NCBI RefSeq assembly: GCF_008124605.1
Contig: NZ_VRYN01000001.1
Coordinates: 608,772-672,771 of the forward strand
Length of the DNA: 64,000 bases
Direction of reading: 5' to 3'
Source: Halobacterium salinarum DSM 3754
GTDB taxonomy: Archaea; Halobacteriota; Halobacteria; Halobacteriales; Halobacteriaceae
The notes under the pieces are model-generated. The model was not told the origin of the DNA. It saw nothing but the letters and a program-made list of their open reading frames with translations, and did no database searches. Position 1 is the stretch's first letter. Each line of letters starts with the position of its first letter. Both the position numbers and the translations under genes were made by a program. Shown one piece after another: positions 34,880 to 43,107 of the stretch.

Positions 34880-36061
34880 ATGGTTGGTGCTGAAGCAGCG
34901 ACGTTCGTGGTGGCGGCGGTAGCGAGCCTGTTCATGGCGTGGGCGATCGGTGCCGGGTCGTCGGGATCGACGCCGTTTGCACCAGCCGTTGGCGCGAACG
35001 CGATCACGGTGATGCGTGCGGGGTTCGTCGTCGGGATCCTCGGGCTCGCGGGCGCGGTGTTCCAGGGTGCGAACGTCTCGGAGGCGGTCGGCAGCGATCT
35101 CATCGTGGGAATGCCGCTGTCGCCGCTGGCGGCGACGATAGCGCTGTTGACGGCGGCGCTGCTGGTCGCGGCGGGCGTGTTCGCCGGATACCCGATCGCG
35201 ACCGCGTTCACCGTCACGGGCGCGGTTGTCGGCACCGGGCTGGCGATGGGGGGTGGGCCGGCGTGGCCGAAATACCAGCAGATAGCGACGCTGTGGGTGC
35301 TGACGCCGTTCGTCGGCGGCGGCACGGCGTACGTGACCGCGCGGAGCCTCCGGGACACCGCCCACGAGCGCGTGCTCGTGCCGGCGCTTGCGGGCGGCGT
35401 GGGTGCGATCACCGCCAACATCGAGTTCGCGTTTCTCGGCGGCCCCGACGCCGCACGGTCGATCGCGTGGTCGCTCGCGAGCGTGGCCGGCACGCCGTCA
35501 CTGGTGGGGCGTGGGGCCGCGACGCTGGCGGTGGCGGCGGCGGTCGCGGGCGCGCTCTACTGTGACAGCGCGGGCAACGCCAGCCGCGGGCAGCGCCACT
35601 TCCTGCTGGCGCTGGGCGGGCTGGTGGCGTTCTCCGCCGGCGGGAGTCAGGTCGGCCTCGCTGTGGGGCCGCTGTTGCCGCTCATCGGCGGTGAGATCCC
35701 CCTGCCGTACGTGTTGTCGGGTGGTGGCGTTGGACTGCTCGTTGGGTCCTGGACGGGCGCGCCGCGGATGATCAAGGCGCTCTCACAGGACTACTCCTCG
35801 CTGGGGCCGCGGCGGTCGATCGCCGCGCTCATCCCGAGTTTCGCCATCGCGCAGTCGGCGGTGTTCTTTGGCATCCCGGTGTCGTTCAACGAGATCATCG
35901 TCTCCGCGATCATCGGCTCGGGGTACGCCGCCGCGGGCGGCGGCGGTGGCGGCGTCAGCGGCCGGAAGATGGCGGTGACGGTGCTGGCGTGGGTGGCGTC
36001 GCTGGTGGTCGCGTTCGCAGCCAGCTACGGCGTGTTCGCGGCCGTCAGCGCGGTCATGTAG
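34880..36061 (+). CDS. PiT-family inorganic phosphate (anion) transporter
   Basis: A 393-residue membrane protein with about ten spans. The inverted PiT repeats appear as MAWAIGAGSSGSTPFAPAVGAN near the N-terminus and IPVSFNEIIVSAIIGSGYAAAGGGGGGVS near residues 332-360. The usual GANDxAN is changed to GAGSSGS in the first repeat, a common archaeal variant. It would co-transport phosphate with Na+ or H+. The expected PhoU-like partner is absent; the DUF5828-like gene occupies that place. Confidence 0.85.
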   Translation: MVGAEAATFVVAAVASLFMAWAIGAGSSGSTPFAPAVGANAITVMRAGFVVGILGLAGAVFQGANVSEAVGSDLIVGMPLSPLAATIALLTAALLVAAGVFAGYPIATAFTVTGAVVGTGLAMGGGPAWPKYQQIATLWVLTPFVGGGTAYVTARSLRDTAHERVLVPALAGGVGAITANIEFAFLGGPDAARSIAWSLASVAGTPSLVGRGAATLAVAAAVAGALYCDSAGNASRGQRHFLLALGGLVAFSAGGSQVGLAVGPLLPLIGGEIPLPYVLSGGGVGLLVGSWTGAPRMIKALSQDYSSLGPRRSIAALIPSFAIAQSAVFFGIPVSFNEIIVSAIIGSGYAAAGGGGGGVSGRKMAVTVLAWVASLVVAFAASYGVFAAVSAVM

Positions 36062-36075
36062 GCGGTGGGAACGCG

Positions 36076-37449
36076 CTACGCGCCGTTCCCGGTGGAGTCC
36101 GCGGTCAACACTTCGGCGTTGGCGTCGGCCTCGGCCGCCGAGTCGAGGCGCTGCACGCGGGCCTTCATGATGCGCGTGTTCTCGACGTGCTCGACGGTGA
36201 GTTCGATGTCCTCGAAGCGGAACGCCTCACCCTCCTCGACGAGCCGGCCGGCGCGGTTGAAGATGAACCCCGCGATGGTTTCGAACTCCTCGCCCTCCGG
36301 CAGGTCGATGTTCAGGGCCTCGTTGACCTCCTCGATGTTCACCTCGCCGCGCACGCGGACGGTGTCCTCGTCGACGGAGTCGATCGGGAGGTCCTCGCCG
36401 CCGTCCAGGATCTCGCCGACGATCTCCTCGGTGATGTCCTCGGCGGTGAGCAGCCCCTCCGTGGTGCCGAACTCGTCGATGACGACGACCAACTGCACGC
36501 GTTCGTCCTGCATCTCCTGGAGGAGGTCGTCGACGTTCTTGGACTCGGGGACGTGGAGGGTCGGCTCGATGAGGTCGTCTAGCTCGGCGTCCTCGGTCTC
36601 CCCGTAGAGGGATTCGCGGACGAGATCCTCGAGGCTGACCACGCCGATGACGTTGTCGAGTTCGCCGTCGTAGACGGGCACGCGCTCGTGGCCGGCCTGC
36701 GTACACGTCTGGATGGCCGCCTCGATGGTGTCGGTCTTCGAGACCGCAACGACGTCGAGGCGCGGCGTCATGACCTCCTTGGCGATGGTGTTGTTGAACC
36801 GGAAGATGCGCTGGAGCATCTCCCGTTCGTCCTCCTCGATGACGCCCTCGCGCTCCCCGGTCTTGATCATGTCCTGGATCTCGGAGCGCGTGACGTAGCT
36901 GGATTCGATGGCCGCCCGACCGCCGGTGAACTGGTTGACCGCGCGCGTGAGGTAGTCGAACAGGACGACCAGCGGATACAGGAATCGCTCGCTCCACTGC
37001 AGGGGTTTCGCGATGGACAGCGCCCAGGATTCGGAGTTCTCGACGGCGTAGGACTTCGGCGCGCTCTCCCCGAACAGCAAGACGAGGGCGGTGACGCCGA
37101 AGGTGGCCGCGAGCACGGCCTTGCCCTGCGACATGGAGGTGGCGAACAGGCCGGTGGCGATCGAGGACATCGCGATGTTCACGAGGTTGTTCCCGACCAG
37201 GATGGTGATGAGCAGCCGGTGGGGATCGCTTTTCAGCGCTGCGACTGCGTCAGCGCCCGAACGCCCCTCCTCAACGAGTGCGTCAATGCGGTGGCGCGGG
37301 ATCGAGAACATGGCGATCTCCGAGGAGGAGAAAAACGCCGACAGTACCATCAGGACGGCCAGCGTCGCGACTCCGGCGCCGATGAAGGCGTTTCCGGAAA
37401 CGTCGGTCCCGAACGCCGACACAGCAGTCAGAGGCGGTGAGATGCCCAT
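36076..37449 (-). CDS. CNNM/CorC-family membrane protein with CBS pair
   Basis: A 457-residue protein. The N-terminal DUF21 domain has three to four membrane spans (SAFFSSSEIAMFSIPRHRID is its signature). Two CBS domains follow (VMTPRLDVVAVSKTDT, VPVYDGELDNVIGVVSLEDL, ...VVVIDEFGTTEGLLTAEDI), and then a C-terminal CorC_HlyC domain with FETIAGFIF. Such proteins are implicated in Mg2+/Co2+ export or sensing, with ATP binding to the CBS pair. Older annotations call them haemolysin-like. It is convergent with the PiT gene (14 nt). Confidence 0.9.
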   Translation of the reverse strand: MGISPPLTAVSAFGTDVSGNAFIGAGVATLAVLMVLSAFFSSSEIAMFSIPRHRIDALVEEGRSGADAVAALKSDPHRLLITILVGNNLVNIAMSSIATGLFATSMSQGKAVLAATFGVTALVLLFGESAPKSYAVENSESWALSIAKPLQWSERFLYPLVVLFDYLTRAVNQFTGGRAAIESSYVTRSEIQDMIKTGEREGVIEEDEREMLQRIFRFNNTIAKEVMTPRLDVVAVSKTDTIEAAIQTCTQAGHERVPVYDGELDNVIGVVSLEDLVRESLYGETEDAELDDLIEPTLHVPESKNVDDLLQEMQDERVQLVVVIDEFGTTEGLLTAEDITEEIVGEILDGGEDLPIDSVDEDTVRVRGEVNIEEVNEALNIDLPEGEEFETIAGFIFNRAGRLVEEGEAFRFEDIELTVEHVENTRIMKARVQRLDSAAEADANAEVLTADSTGNGA

Positions 37450-37555
37450 TCAGATGTGGTCTTACTCCGCACTCCTTTTAATTCTTTGCTGACCGAAGCT
37501 GCGACAGCCGCCGCGGGCGAAGCGTTTACCCGGGATTCCGCCGAACACCTCGTAC

Positions 37556-37846
37556 ATGAGTGCTCCCGCAGCGCCACCACGGCCGCCGCACAGTGACGCC
37601 CACATCACGCTGTATCGGCTGCAGGCGTGTCCGTTCTGCGAGCGCGTCGTGAACCGCTTGGAGGAGCTCGGGCTGGCGTATCAGTCGCGGTACGTGGAGC
37701 CGATGCACTCCGAGCGCGACGCCGTCAAGCGCATCGTCGGCGCGCGCACCGTGCCCGCCATCGTGGACGACGAGACCGGCGTGGCGATGGCCGAGAGCGC
37801 GAACATCGTCGCGTATCTCGACGCCACCTACGGGGGTGGGGAGTGA
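37556..37846 (+). CDS. Glutaredoxin / GST-N-like thioredoxin-fold protein
   Basis: A 96-residue thioredoxin-fold protein. The CPFC redox pair (Cys25, Cys28) lies in LYRLQACPFCERV, followed by RTVPAIVDDETG with the cis-proline and a C-terminal SANIVAYLDATYG typical of glutaredoxin/GST-N domains. Expected partner thiol in haloarchaea is gamma-glutamylcysteine. Its stop codon overlaps the start of the next gene (TGATG), so the two proteins are made together. Confidence 0.88.
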   Translation: MSAPAAPPRPPHSDAHITLYRLQACPFCERVVNRLEELGLAYQSRYVEPMHSERDAVKRIVGARTVPAIVDDETGVAMAESANIVAYLDATYGGGE

Positions 37847-38361
37847 TGGAACTGGACTTCGACGTCGTCGACCTCCCGGCGGTGGACCACGTGGCGGCGG
37901 GCGACGACGCCCCCGACTTCATCCGCCCGCTGGTGACCGACGAGTACTGGGCGGACGTGGCGCTGGCGGACCTGCTGGCGGAGGGCCCGGTCGTGCTGGT
38001 GTTCACGCCGATGGACGGCGCGTTCCCCGCGACGGACATGTACTCCGAGCTGCGGGAGCGCGGCGTCCACGAGCGCGCCCAGGTGGTCGGCGTCTCCATC
38101 TCGACGCCGTACGAACACAAGACCACCATCGAGGACCGCGGCATCCAGGAGTTCACCGGCCTCTTCAGCGACCCGCAGGCGGGCGTCGCCGAGGCGTACG
38201 GCGTCGAGCACGACCCCGACGGCATGGCGGGTGTCGTCGAGCACCGTCCGGCGACGGTCGTCATCGACGCGGATGGCACCGTCGAGTACGCGTGGGTGGC
38301 CCAGCAGTGGCCGGAGTTCCCCGCGTACGACGAGTTGGAGGCTGCGCTAGACGAACTGTAG
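37846..38361 (+). CDS. Peroxiredoxin-fold (redoxin/AhpC-TSA) protein without any cysteine
   Basis: A 171-residue protein of the AhpC/TSA fold: APDFIRPLVTDEYWADVALADLL, then VVLVFTPMDGAFPATDMYSEL, VGVSISTPYEHKTTIEDRGI, FTGLFSDPQAGVAEAYGV and RPATVVIDADGTVEYAW. In peroxiredoxins, the fourth to fifth residue before the helix is the peroxidatic Cys (T-x-x-C); here the aligned position is Ala (PAT). The whole protein contains no Cys, so it cannot act as a thiol peroxidase. It overlaps the CPFC glutaredoxin-like gene by one base; a chaperone-like or regulatory role is a guess. Confidence 0.8.
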   Translation: MELDFDVVDLPAVDHVAAGDDAPDFIRPLVTDEYWADVALADLLAEGPVVLVFTPMDGAFPATDMYSELRERGVHERAQVVGVSISTPYEHKTTIEDRGIQEFTGLFSDPQAGVAEAYGVEHDPDGMAGVVEHRPATVVIDADGTVEYAWVAQQWPEFPAYDELEAALDEL

Positions 38362-38447
38362 TCGCATCCGGTGTCGCGCGGTTCGTGGTTCCGGGGTTCG
38401 CTTAGCGCGGTCAAAAGTTCCTTTTCGAGCAAGCGTGTAGTCCCGCT

Positions 38448-39044
38448 ATGAGTACGGACGACGCCCTGGCTGAGGCCGCCGAAGCGCTCCGTGAGGGCGG
38501 GCTGGTGGTCTTCCCGACCGAGACGGTGTACGGACTCGCCGCGGACGCCCTCGATCCGGACGCCATCGAGGCCGCCTTCGAGGCGAAACGGCGGCCCCGG
38601 GAGAAGCCGCTGTCGTTCGCGTTCCCGGACGTCGAAGCCGCCGTCGAGCACGTCGCCGTCGGCGAGACCGAGCGGGCGTTCATGGCCGAGTTCCTGCCCG
38701 GCCCCGTCACGGTGGTCTGCGAGAAGCGCGATTCGGTCCCCGACGTGCTGACCGGCGGCCGGGACCGCGTCGGGGTGCGGGTGCCCGACAGCGAGGTGGC
38801 GGTGGCGCTGCTGGAGCGGGTCGCGCCGTTGACGGCGACGAGCGCGAACGTCTCCGGGGAGCCAAGCGTCACGAACCCGGCGGCTCTCGACCCCGCGTTC
38901 CGGGCGCGCGTCGACGCCGTGGTGGACGCCGGGGAGTCACCGGGGGGGACTGGGAGTACAGTGGTCGACGTGGCGCGCGGCGAGATACTGCGCGCGGGCG
39001 CGGTCGGCGACGCCGTCCGGGAGTGGCTGGCCGAGCACGCCTGA
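38448..39044 (+). CDS. Threonylcarbamoyl-AMP synthase (Sua5/YrdC/YciO family)
   Basis: A 198-residue YrdC-domain protein. It uses threonine, bicarbonate and ATP to make threonylcarbamoyl-AMP for the t6A37 tRNA modification. Motifs are VVFPTETVYGLAADAL, KRRPREKPLSF, LPGPVTVVCEKRD, VGVRVPDSEVA and TATSANVSGEP. The C-terminal Sua5 domain of eukaryotic and many archaeal Sua5 proteins is missing, so this is the short YrdC-like form. A TATA-like aaaagttcctttt lies ~30 nt before the start. Confidence 0.92.
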   Translation: MSTDDALAEAAEALREGGLVVFPTETVYGLAADALDPDAIEAAFEAKRRPREKPLSFAFPDVEAAVEHVAVGETERAFMAEFLPGPVTVVCEKRDSVPDVLTGGRDRVGVRVPDSEVAVALLERVAPLTATSANVSGEPSVTNPAALDPAFRARVDAVVDAGESPGGTGSTVVDVARGEILRAGAVGDAVREWLAEHA

Positions 39045-39710
39045 CTACGCGTCGTCGAACGACAGCAGCGACCGGAGGCTGCGGGTTTCGGTGCCACACG
39101 CCTCGCGGTAGTCGCAGGCCCCGCATTTGGCGTCGTCGTGCAGCCGTGGCGGCGGGCCGTCCAGCGAGCGCGCGGTGCGGAGCGCGCGCTGGTAGGCCGC
39201 TTTCTTCCGGGTAGTGAGGGCGACGCGCCGGATCACGCCGTGGCGGGCGTACTCCACGAAGGCGTGGTCGACGGGCGTTTGCTCGCGCCACGACAGGGCT
39301 TTCGCGGCGGCGACCGCCCGGACTGCCTGCGGTTCCCAGACCCCCGCTTCGGGTGGGCTCCCTGGGGTCACGAGCGAGGGGGCGAATGGGTCGTGGTGGA
39401 CTTTCGCCGCCGTGCCGTGTGCGTCCTTCCCACGCAGGTAGACGGCGGTTTCGGCGGGGTCAGAAACGGAGTGGACGGCGAGGCTGGCGGCGAGGTTCGA
39501 CTGGAACTCAGGGGGTGAAACGGCGAGGTCGTGGGCGGCCAGGGTCGACGCATCGGCGGTCGAAAGCGCGCCGTACTGGGCCGCGAGTTCGCGGGCGGCG
39601 TCGTGTGCTGGGGGCGGGTCCCGGTCGTCGCGGCGTGCGTAGTAGAGCTGGCGGGGACAGTACGCGGCGGTCGCGAGATCGCTGAACGGGACGCGGTCGT
39701 CGGCGGTCAC
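39045..39710 (-). CDS. Stand-alone Cas4-like PD-(D/E)XK nuclease with Fe-S cluster
   Basis: A 221-residue protein starting at GTG 39710. The first cysteine is in AAYCPRQLYYARRD; three more cluster near the C-terminus (KCGACDYREACGTE). This one-plus-three pattern ligates a 4Fe-4S cluster in Cas4 and AddB-type nucleases. Between them, a PD-(D/E)XK core is suggested by HDLAVSPPEFQ... and KALSWREQTPVDHAFVEYA. No CRISPR array or cas gene is nearby, so a DNA-repair or processing role is likelier than adaptation. It ends directly after Sua5 (adjacent stops), convergent. Confidence 0.8.
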   Translation of the reverse strand: MTADDRVPFSDLATAAYCPRQLYYARRDDRDPPPAHDAARELAAQYGALSTADASTLAAHDLAVSPPEFQSNLAASLAVHSVSDPAETAVYLRGKDAHGTAAKVHHDPFAPSLVTPGSPPEAGVWEPQAVRAVAAAKALSWREQTPVDHAFVEYARHGVIRRVALTTRKKAAYQRALRTARSLDGPPPRLHDDAKCGACDYREACGTETRSLRSLLSFDDA

Positions 39711-39751
39711 GGGCCGGGGTGGGCGCGGCCTCGTATGTGAACGTTGGCGTG

Positions 39752-40381
39752 CTACTGGCGCGAGCGCCACCAGGCCGCGACGACTTCGGCGACGCCCGTG
39801 AGGTGGGCCTGCCCGAAGACGGCGACCACGAGCGCGCCCAGGGAGTTGTACATGAAGTCGTGCATCGTGTCCGCGAGGCCGTGTTGGGCCAGCGGCATCG
39901 CCAGTCCGGTGGCCGTGGCGAGTTCGTCGAGACCGAACTCCAGGAGCTCCCAGACGACGCCGAACGCGAGCACGACGACGAAGATGTAGACGAACGCGAT
40001 CTCGCGTGGCACGGTGATGTCGTCGTGGTGGCAGTCGACGGCGCGCGCGACCGTGTATCCGGCACCCGCGACCAGGGACGCCGACAGCGCGTGCGTGACG
40101 TGATCCCACCAGGGGATGGAAACGTACAGTCCGGACGATCCCAGCGAGTGGAGGAACGCCGCCGCGGTGATCCAGAGCACGAGCCACGGATCCATGGGGA
40201 GGCCGTAGTTGCGTTCGAGCGCGCCCGGCACGAGCGTGATGAGCAGTGTGACGGTGCCGTTGACGACGGCCTTGGAGTTGCCGTCGAGGAAGCCGAAAGC
40301 CACCATCACGACGAGCACAGCCTGCATGGCGCGTGTGAGCAGGCGCTGTGTCGCTGCCGACGGCCGGGGGAGCAGCGTCAC
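39752..40381 (-). CDS. Membrane protein, conserved haloarchaeal, about five spans
   Basis: A 209-residue polytopic membrane protein. Hydrophobic helices include AVLVVMVAFGFLDG, VVNGTVTLLITLVPGAL, LVLWITAAAFLHSLG, EIAFVYIFVVVLAFGVVWELLEF and SLGALVVAVFGQ. Polar membrane-embedded residues recur (PWWDHVTHALSASL, WELLEFGLDE, DTMHDFMYN), as in small VanZ- or DUF2238-like proteins; the acidic/His residues could be catalytic or metal-binding. Function unknown. It starts with GTG overlapping the TGA of the upstream membrane gene by four bases. Confidence 0.65.
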   Translation of the reverse strand: MTLLPRPSAATQRLLTRAMQAVLVVMVAFGFLDGNSKAVVNGTVTLLITLVPGALERNYGLPMDPWLVLWITAAAFLHSLGSSGLYVSIPWWDHVTHALSASLVAGAGYTVARAVDCHHDDITVPREIAFVYIFVVVLAFGVVWELLEFGLDELATATGLAMPLAQHGLADTMHDFMYNSLGALVVAVFGQAHLTGVAEVVAAWWRSRQ

Positions 40382-41025
40382 CGCTCGGTCACCCGGCTGG
40401 TGGCGCGGCGCAGCCAGCGGGTTCGCCGTCGGAGCGCGAGGGCGAACAGGACGCCGGCGGCGAGGCCCGCAAGCGTCACCCAGACGAACTCGGTCATCAA
40501 CGCGTGGTTGGTGGTGAGGTATGCGGTGCCGAAATGCTGGTCGGCGGTCCAGCGGAAGACCGCCCACACCGCCCCCGAGGCCAGCGTCACCAACACGACC
40601 AGCACGGCGGCGAACCAGTGCGTGACCGCCAGCGACGTGAACGTGTGCAGTTCGCCGACGACGACGAGTGCAACGGCGGCCAGCGAGACGTAGACGGCGA
40701 ACGTGCCGACGGTGCCGCCGAACAGCCCCCGCACCAGGATGGGCAACAGCCCGACACACAGCAGTTCCCAGGGCAGCATCGTGCGCCACGACCGGAAGAC
40801 GACCGGCGGCACGGCGACGATCACGCCGACAGCGCCGGTGAACACCAGCCACCGGAGATCGACGTCGAGGGCGCTGTCCAGGACGACGCCGCCGAGCACG
40901 GCGACCGCCAGCCACGCGATGACGGCGTTGACGGTGCTGTTCCGGAACAGGAAGGCGAACGCGTCGTCGACAGCGGCGGGGATGTCGGGGTCGAGAGGGC
41001 CGTCGCCGCGGCTACCGCGTGCCAT
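40378..41025 (-). CDS. Membrane protein, conserved haloarchaeal, about six spans
   Basis: A 215-residue membrane protein with six hydrophobic segments, starting MARGSRGDGPLDPDIPAAVDD. The last loop has HFGTAYLTTNHALMTEFVW. It ends in an Arg-rich cytoplasmic tail. It is translationally coupled (4-nt overlap) to the downstream membrane gene; a two-component membrane unit is suggested, but no function can be assigned. Confidence 0.6.
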   Translation of the reverse strand: MARGSRGDGPLDPDIPAAVDDAFAFLFRNSTVNAVIAWLAVAVLGGVVLDSALDVDLRWLVFTGAVGVIVAVPPVVFRSWRTMLPWELLCVGLLPILVRGLFGGTVGTFAVYVSLAAVALVVVGELHTFTSLAVTHWFAAVLVVLVTLASGAVWAVFRWTADQHFGTAYLTTNHALMTEFVWVTLAGLAAGVLFALALRRRTRWLRRATSRVTER

Positions 41026-41091
41026 TGACTGACGTCTCGGGGGGCACAGTGAAAGGGGATTCGATGGGGACCGCGGGTCGGCGCTGGCGCG

Positions 41092-41694
41092 TCAGAGGTC
41101 GACGTCGGTCTCCTGGCCGTCGGTGGCGTCGTCGAGGCCGTCCTCGTGGACGGTCGCGGTGAGGCGTTCGGTGAGCGCGCGGTCGCGGAGGACGTTCTCG
41201 AACTCGGCGCGGTAGCGGTCGTTGGAGCGCTGAATGGCTGTTTTCGCGCGGAGCACGTCGCAGGCGGCGGCTGCGTCCTCGGGGGCGGCGTCGAGGGCGT
41301 CCGCGACGGCGTCGGGGTCGGGGTCAGTGGGGTCGGCGACGGCGTCACGAACGGCGTCCAGGGGCAGCGGTGTGTCCGCGTCGTCGTCGCGGACGAGGTG
41401 GAGGTCGAGACGGGCGTGGCGGACCGTCCGGGCGTCGATGTCGGCGGCGGCGGCGATGGCGTCGTCGGCGTCCCCGGCGTAGAACTGGCGGACAACCGTG
41501 ACGAGGGTCGCGGTGTCGAGGTCGGTGTGGAACGCGAGGCGGTCCCGCATCGTGGTGATGGTGTCGCGGAGCGTCTCCTCGACGGCTGGTTCGGCGGTGA
41601 GCGAGCCGTGGGTGTCGGCCTGTGATTCCGTGATGGTGTCGTTGTCGGTGACACTCTGGAAGATATCACGGAGTTCCTCGGTCTTCTCGTCCAT
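41092..41694 (-). CDS. Conditioned-medium-induced protein 4-like (haloarchaeal)
   Basis: A 200-residue soluble, very acidic protein. It begins MDEKTEELRDIFQSVTDNDTITESQADTHGSL, resembling, as I recall it, the haloarchaeal 'conditioned medium-induced protein 4'. The middle (VVRQFYAGDADDAIAAAADIDARTVRHARLDLHLV) looks like a helix-turn-helix with a short recognition helix; the C-terminal part is helical. A DNA-binding or growth-phase role is inference. Confidence 0.6.
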   Translation of the reverse strand: MDEKTEELRDIFQSVTDNDTITESQADTHGSLTAEPAVEETLRDTITTMRDRLAFHTDLDTATLVTVVRQFYAGDADDAIAAAADIDARTVRHARLDLHLVRDDDADTPLPLDAVRDAVADPTDPDPDAVADALDAAPEDAAAACDVLRAKTAIQRSNDRYRAEFENVLRDRALTERLTATVHEDGLDDATDGQETDVDL

Positions 41695-41800
41695 TGGGGT
41701 ACTGTGAGAGTCTGTGTGCCCGTGGTGAAATGTCTGCTGGCTCCCAGCGCCGTCGTAAACCAGGCGTTTGAATACAGTTGACGACACACGGAACGCAAGC
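41695..41800. promoter_or_regulatory. Divergent region upstream of bioY
   Basis: About 105 nt between divergent genes. A TATA-like tttgaatac (about 41768-41776) lies ~28 nt before the bioY ATG. No recognisable biotin-repressor repeat is seen. Confidence 0.4.
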
Positions 41801-42409
41801 ATGCAAACCGAAACAGACGGCGTCGAGCTGGTCGGCGACCAGACCGTCGAGAACATCGCGCGAGCCGCCGTGTTCGCGGCGCTGACCGGAGCGATGGCGT
41901 ACGTGTCGTTCCAGAACCCCGTCTCGCCGGCACCGGTGACCCTGCAGGTGCTGGGGGTCTTCCTCGCGGGACTCTACCTCGGGCCCGTCTGGGGCGGCGC
42001 GTCCATGGTGCTGTACCTGATCGCGGGCGGCGTCGGCGCACCCGTGTTTGCCGGCGGCGGGAGCGGGCTCGGCACGTTCGTCGCGCCGACCGGCGGCTAC
42101 CTCCTGTCGTACCCGTTCGCGGCGGCTCTGACCGGGCTCGTCGCACACGGCACCACCGAACTCGCGGACCCACGGGACGTGGGGGTGGCGAAACTCGTCG
42201 CCGCGATGGTCGCGGCCACCGTCGTCATCTACGCCGCCGGCACGGTCGGGTTCGCCATCGTACAGCGCCCCAGCCTCGCGGCCGCGTTCGCTCCGTCCAC
42301 GCTCGTGGACGCGTTCCTCGTCGCGGGCGCGGCATTCATCCCCGCTGAGGCGTTCAAGATCGCGGCCGCGATCGGCATCACGCGCAGCGACCAGCTGAAC
42401 GCCGCCTGA
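41801..42409 (+). CDS. bioY: Biotin ECF transporter S component BioY
   Basis: A 202-residue substrate-binding membrane subunit with about six spans. BioY signatures are PVSPAPVTLQVLGVFLAGLYLGP, YLIAGGVGAPVFAGGGSGLGTFVAPTGGYL and FIPAEAFKIAAA. It captures biotin, which halobacteria need for acetyl/propionyl-CoA carboxylases. Its stop shares a base with the ATG of the ATPase gene (TGATG). The three genes BioY-ATPase-EcfT form one operon. Confidence 0.94.
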   Translation: MQTETDGVELVGDQTVENIARAAVFAALTGAMAYVSFQNPVSPAPVTLQVLGVFLAGLYLGPVWGGASMVLYLIAGGVGAPVFAGGGSGLGTFVAPTGGYLLSYPFAAALTGLVAHGTTELADPRDVGVAKLVAAMVAATVVIYAAGTVGFAIVQRPSLAAAFAPSTLVDAFLVAGAAFIPAEAFKIAAAIGITRSDQLNAA

Positions 42410-43107
42410 TGCTGTCGGTCCGGAACCTCGTTCACCGCTACGGCGACACCGTCGCCGTCGACGGCGTCAGCCTCGACGTCGCTGACGGCGAATGCGTGGT
42501 GGTGACGGGCGCGAACGGCTCCGGGAAGACGACGCTCGTCCGACACTGCAACGGCCTCCTCGAACCGGACGACGGCGAAGTGCTCGTGAACGGCACCCCC
42601 GTTGGTGAGGATCTCGTGGCCGCCCGCGCGAGCGTCGGGATGGTCTTCCAGAACCCGAGAGACGGCTTCGTCGGCGCGACGGTGGGCGCGGACGTGGCGT
42701 TCGGCCCGGAGAACCTCGGCCGCCCCCGCGAGGAGATCGACGCCCGCGTCGCGGACGCGCTGGACGCCGTCGAACTCGGCGGGCGGCGCGACGAGCGCGT
42801 CGCGGACCTCTCGGGGGGCGAACAGGAGCGGGTGGCCATCGCGGCGGCGCTGGCGATGCGCCCCGACCACCTCGTGCTCGACGAGCCGTTCACGGGCCTG
42901 GACTGGCCCGCACGGCAGTCCGTCCTCGACCGGCTGCGGGCGCTACACGCCGCGGGAACGAGTCTGATCGTCGTCACCCACGACCTCCGGGACGTCTGGA
43001 CGCTGGCCGACCGCGTGGTGGCGATGCGGGACGGCGAGATCGCGCTCCGGGGCGACCCCGCGGACGTCCGGGGCGCGCTCCCCGACGCGGGGGTGCGGCC
43101 GCCGTGA
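42409..43107 (+). CDS. bioM: ECF transporter ATPase (BioM/CbiO-like)
   Basis: A 232-residue ABC ATPase energising the biotin ECF module. Walker A is GANGSGKTTLVRH, the Q-loop is GMVFQNPRDG, the signature is LSGGEQERVAIAAALAM and Walker B is LVLDEPFTGLDW, with the His switch in VVTHDL. It overlaps bioY by one base and the following gene by four, implying one translated unit. Annotations may call it cobalt ATPase, but the bioY neighbour fixes biotin as substrate. Confidence 0.94.
   Translation: MLSVRNLVHRYGDTVAVDGVSLDVADGECVVVTGANGSGKTTLVRHCNGLLEPDDGEVLVNGTPVGEDLVAARASVGMVFQNPRDGFVGATVGADVAFGPENLGRPREEIDARVADALDAVELGGRRDERVADLSGGEQERVAIAAALAMRPDHLVLDEPFTGLDWPARQSVLDRLRALHAAGTSLIVVTHDLRDVWTLADRVVAMRDGEIALRGDPADVRGALPDAGVRPP

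Noticed and set aside
39045-39710. CRISPR adaptation locus around the Cas4-like gene
   Set aside because: No cas1/cas2 or repeat array on either side; neighbours are sua5 and membrane proteins.
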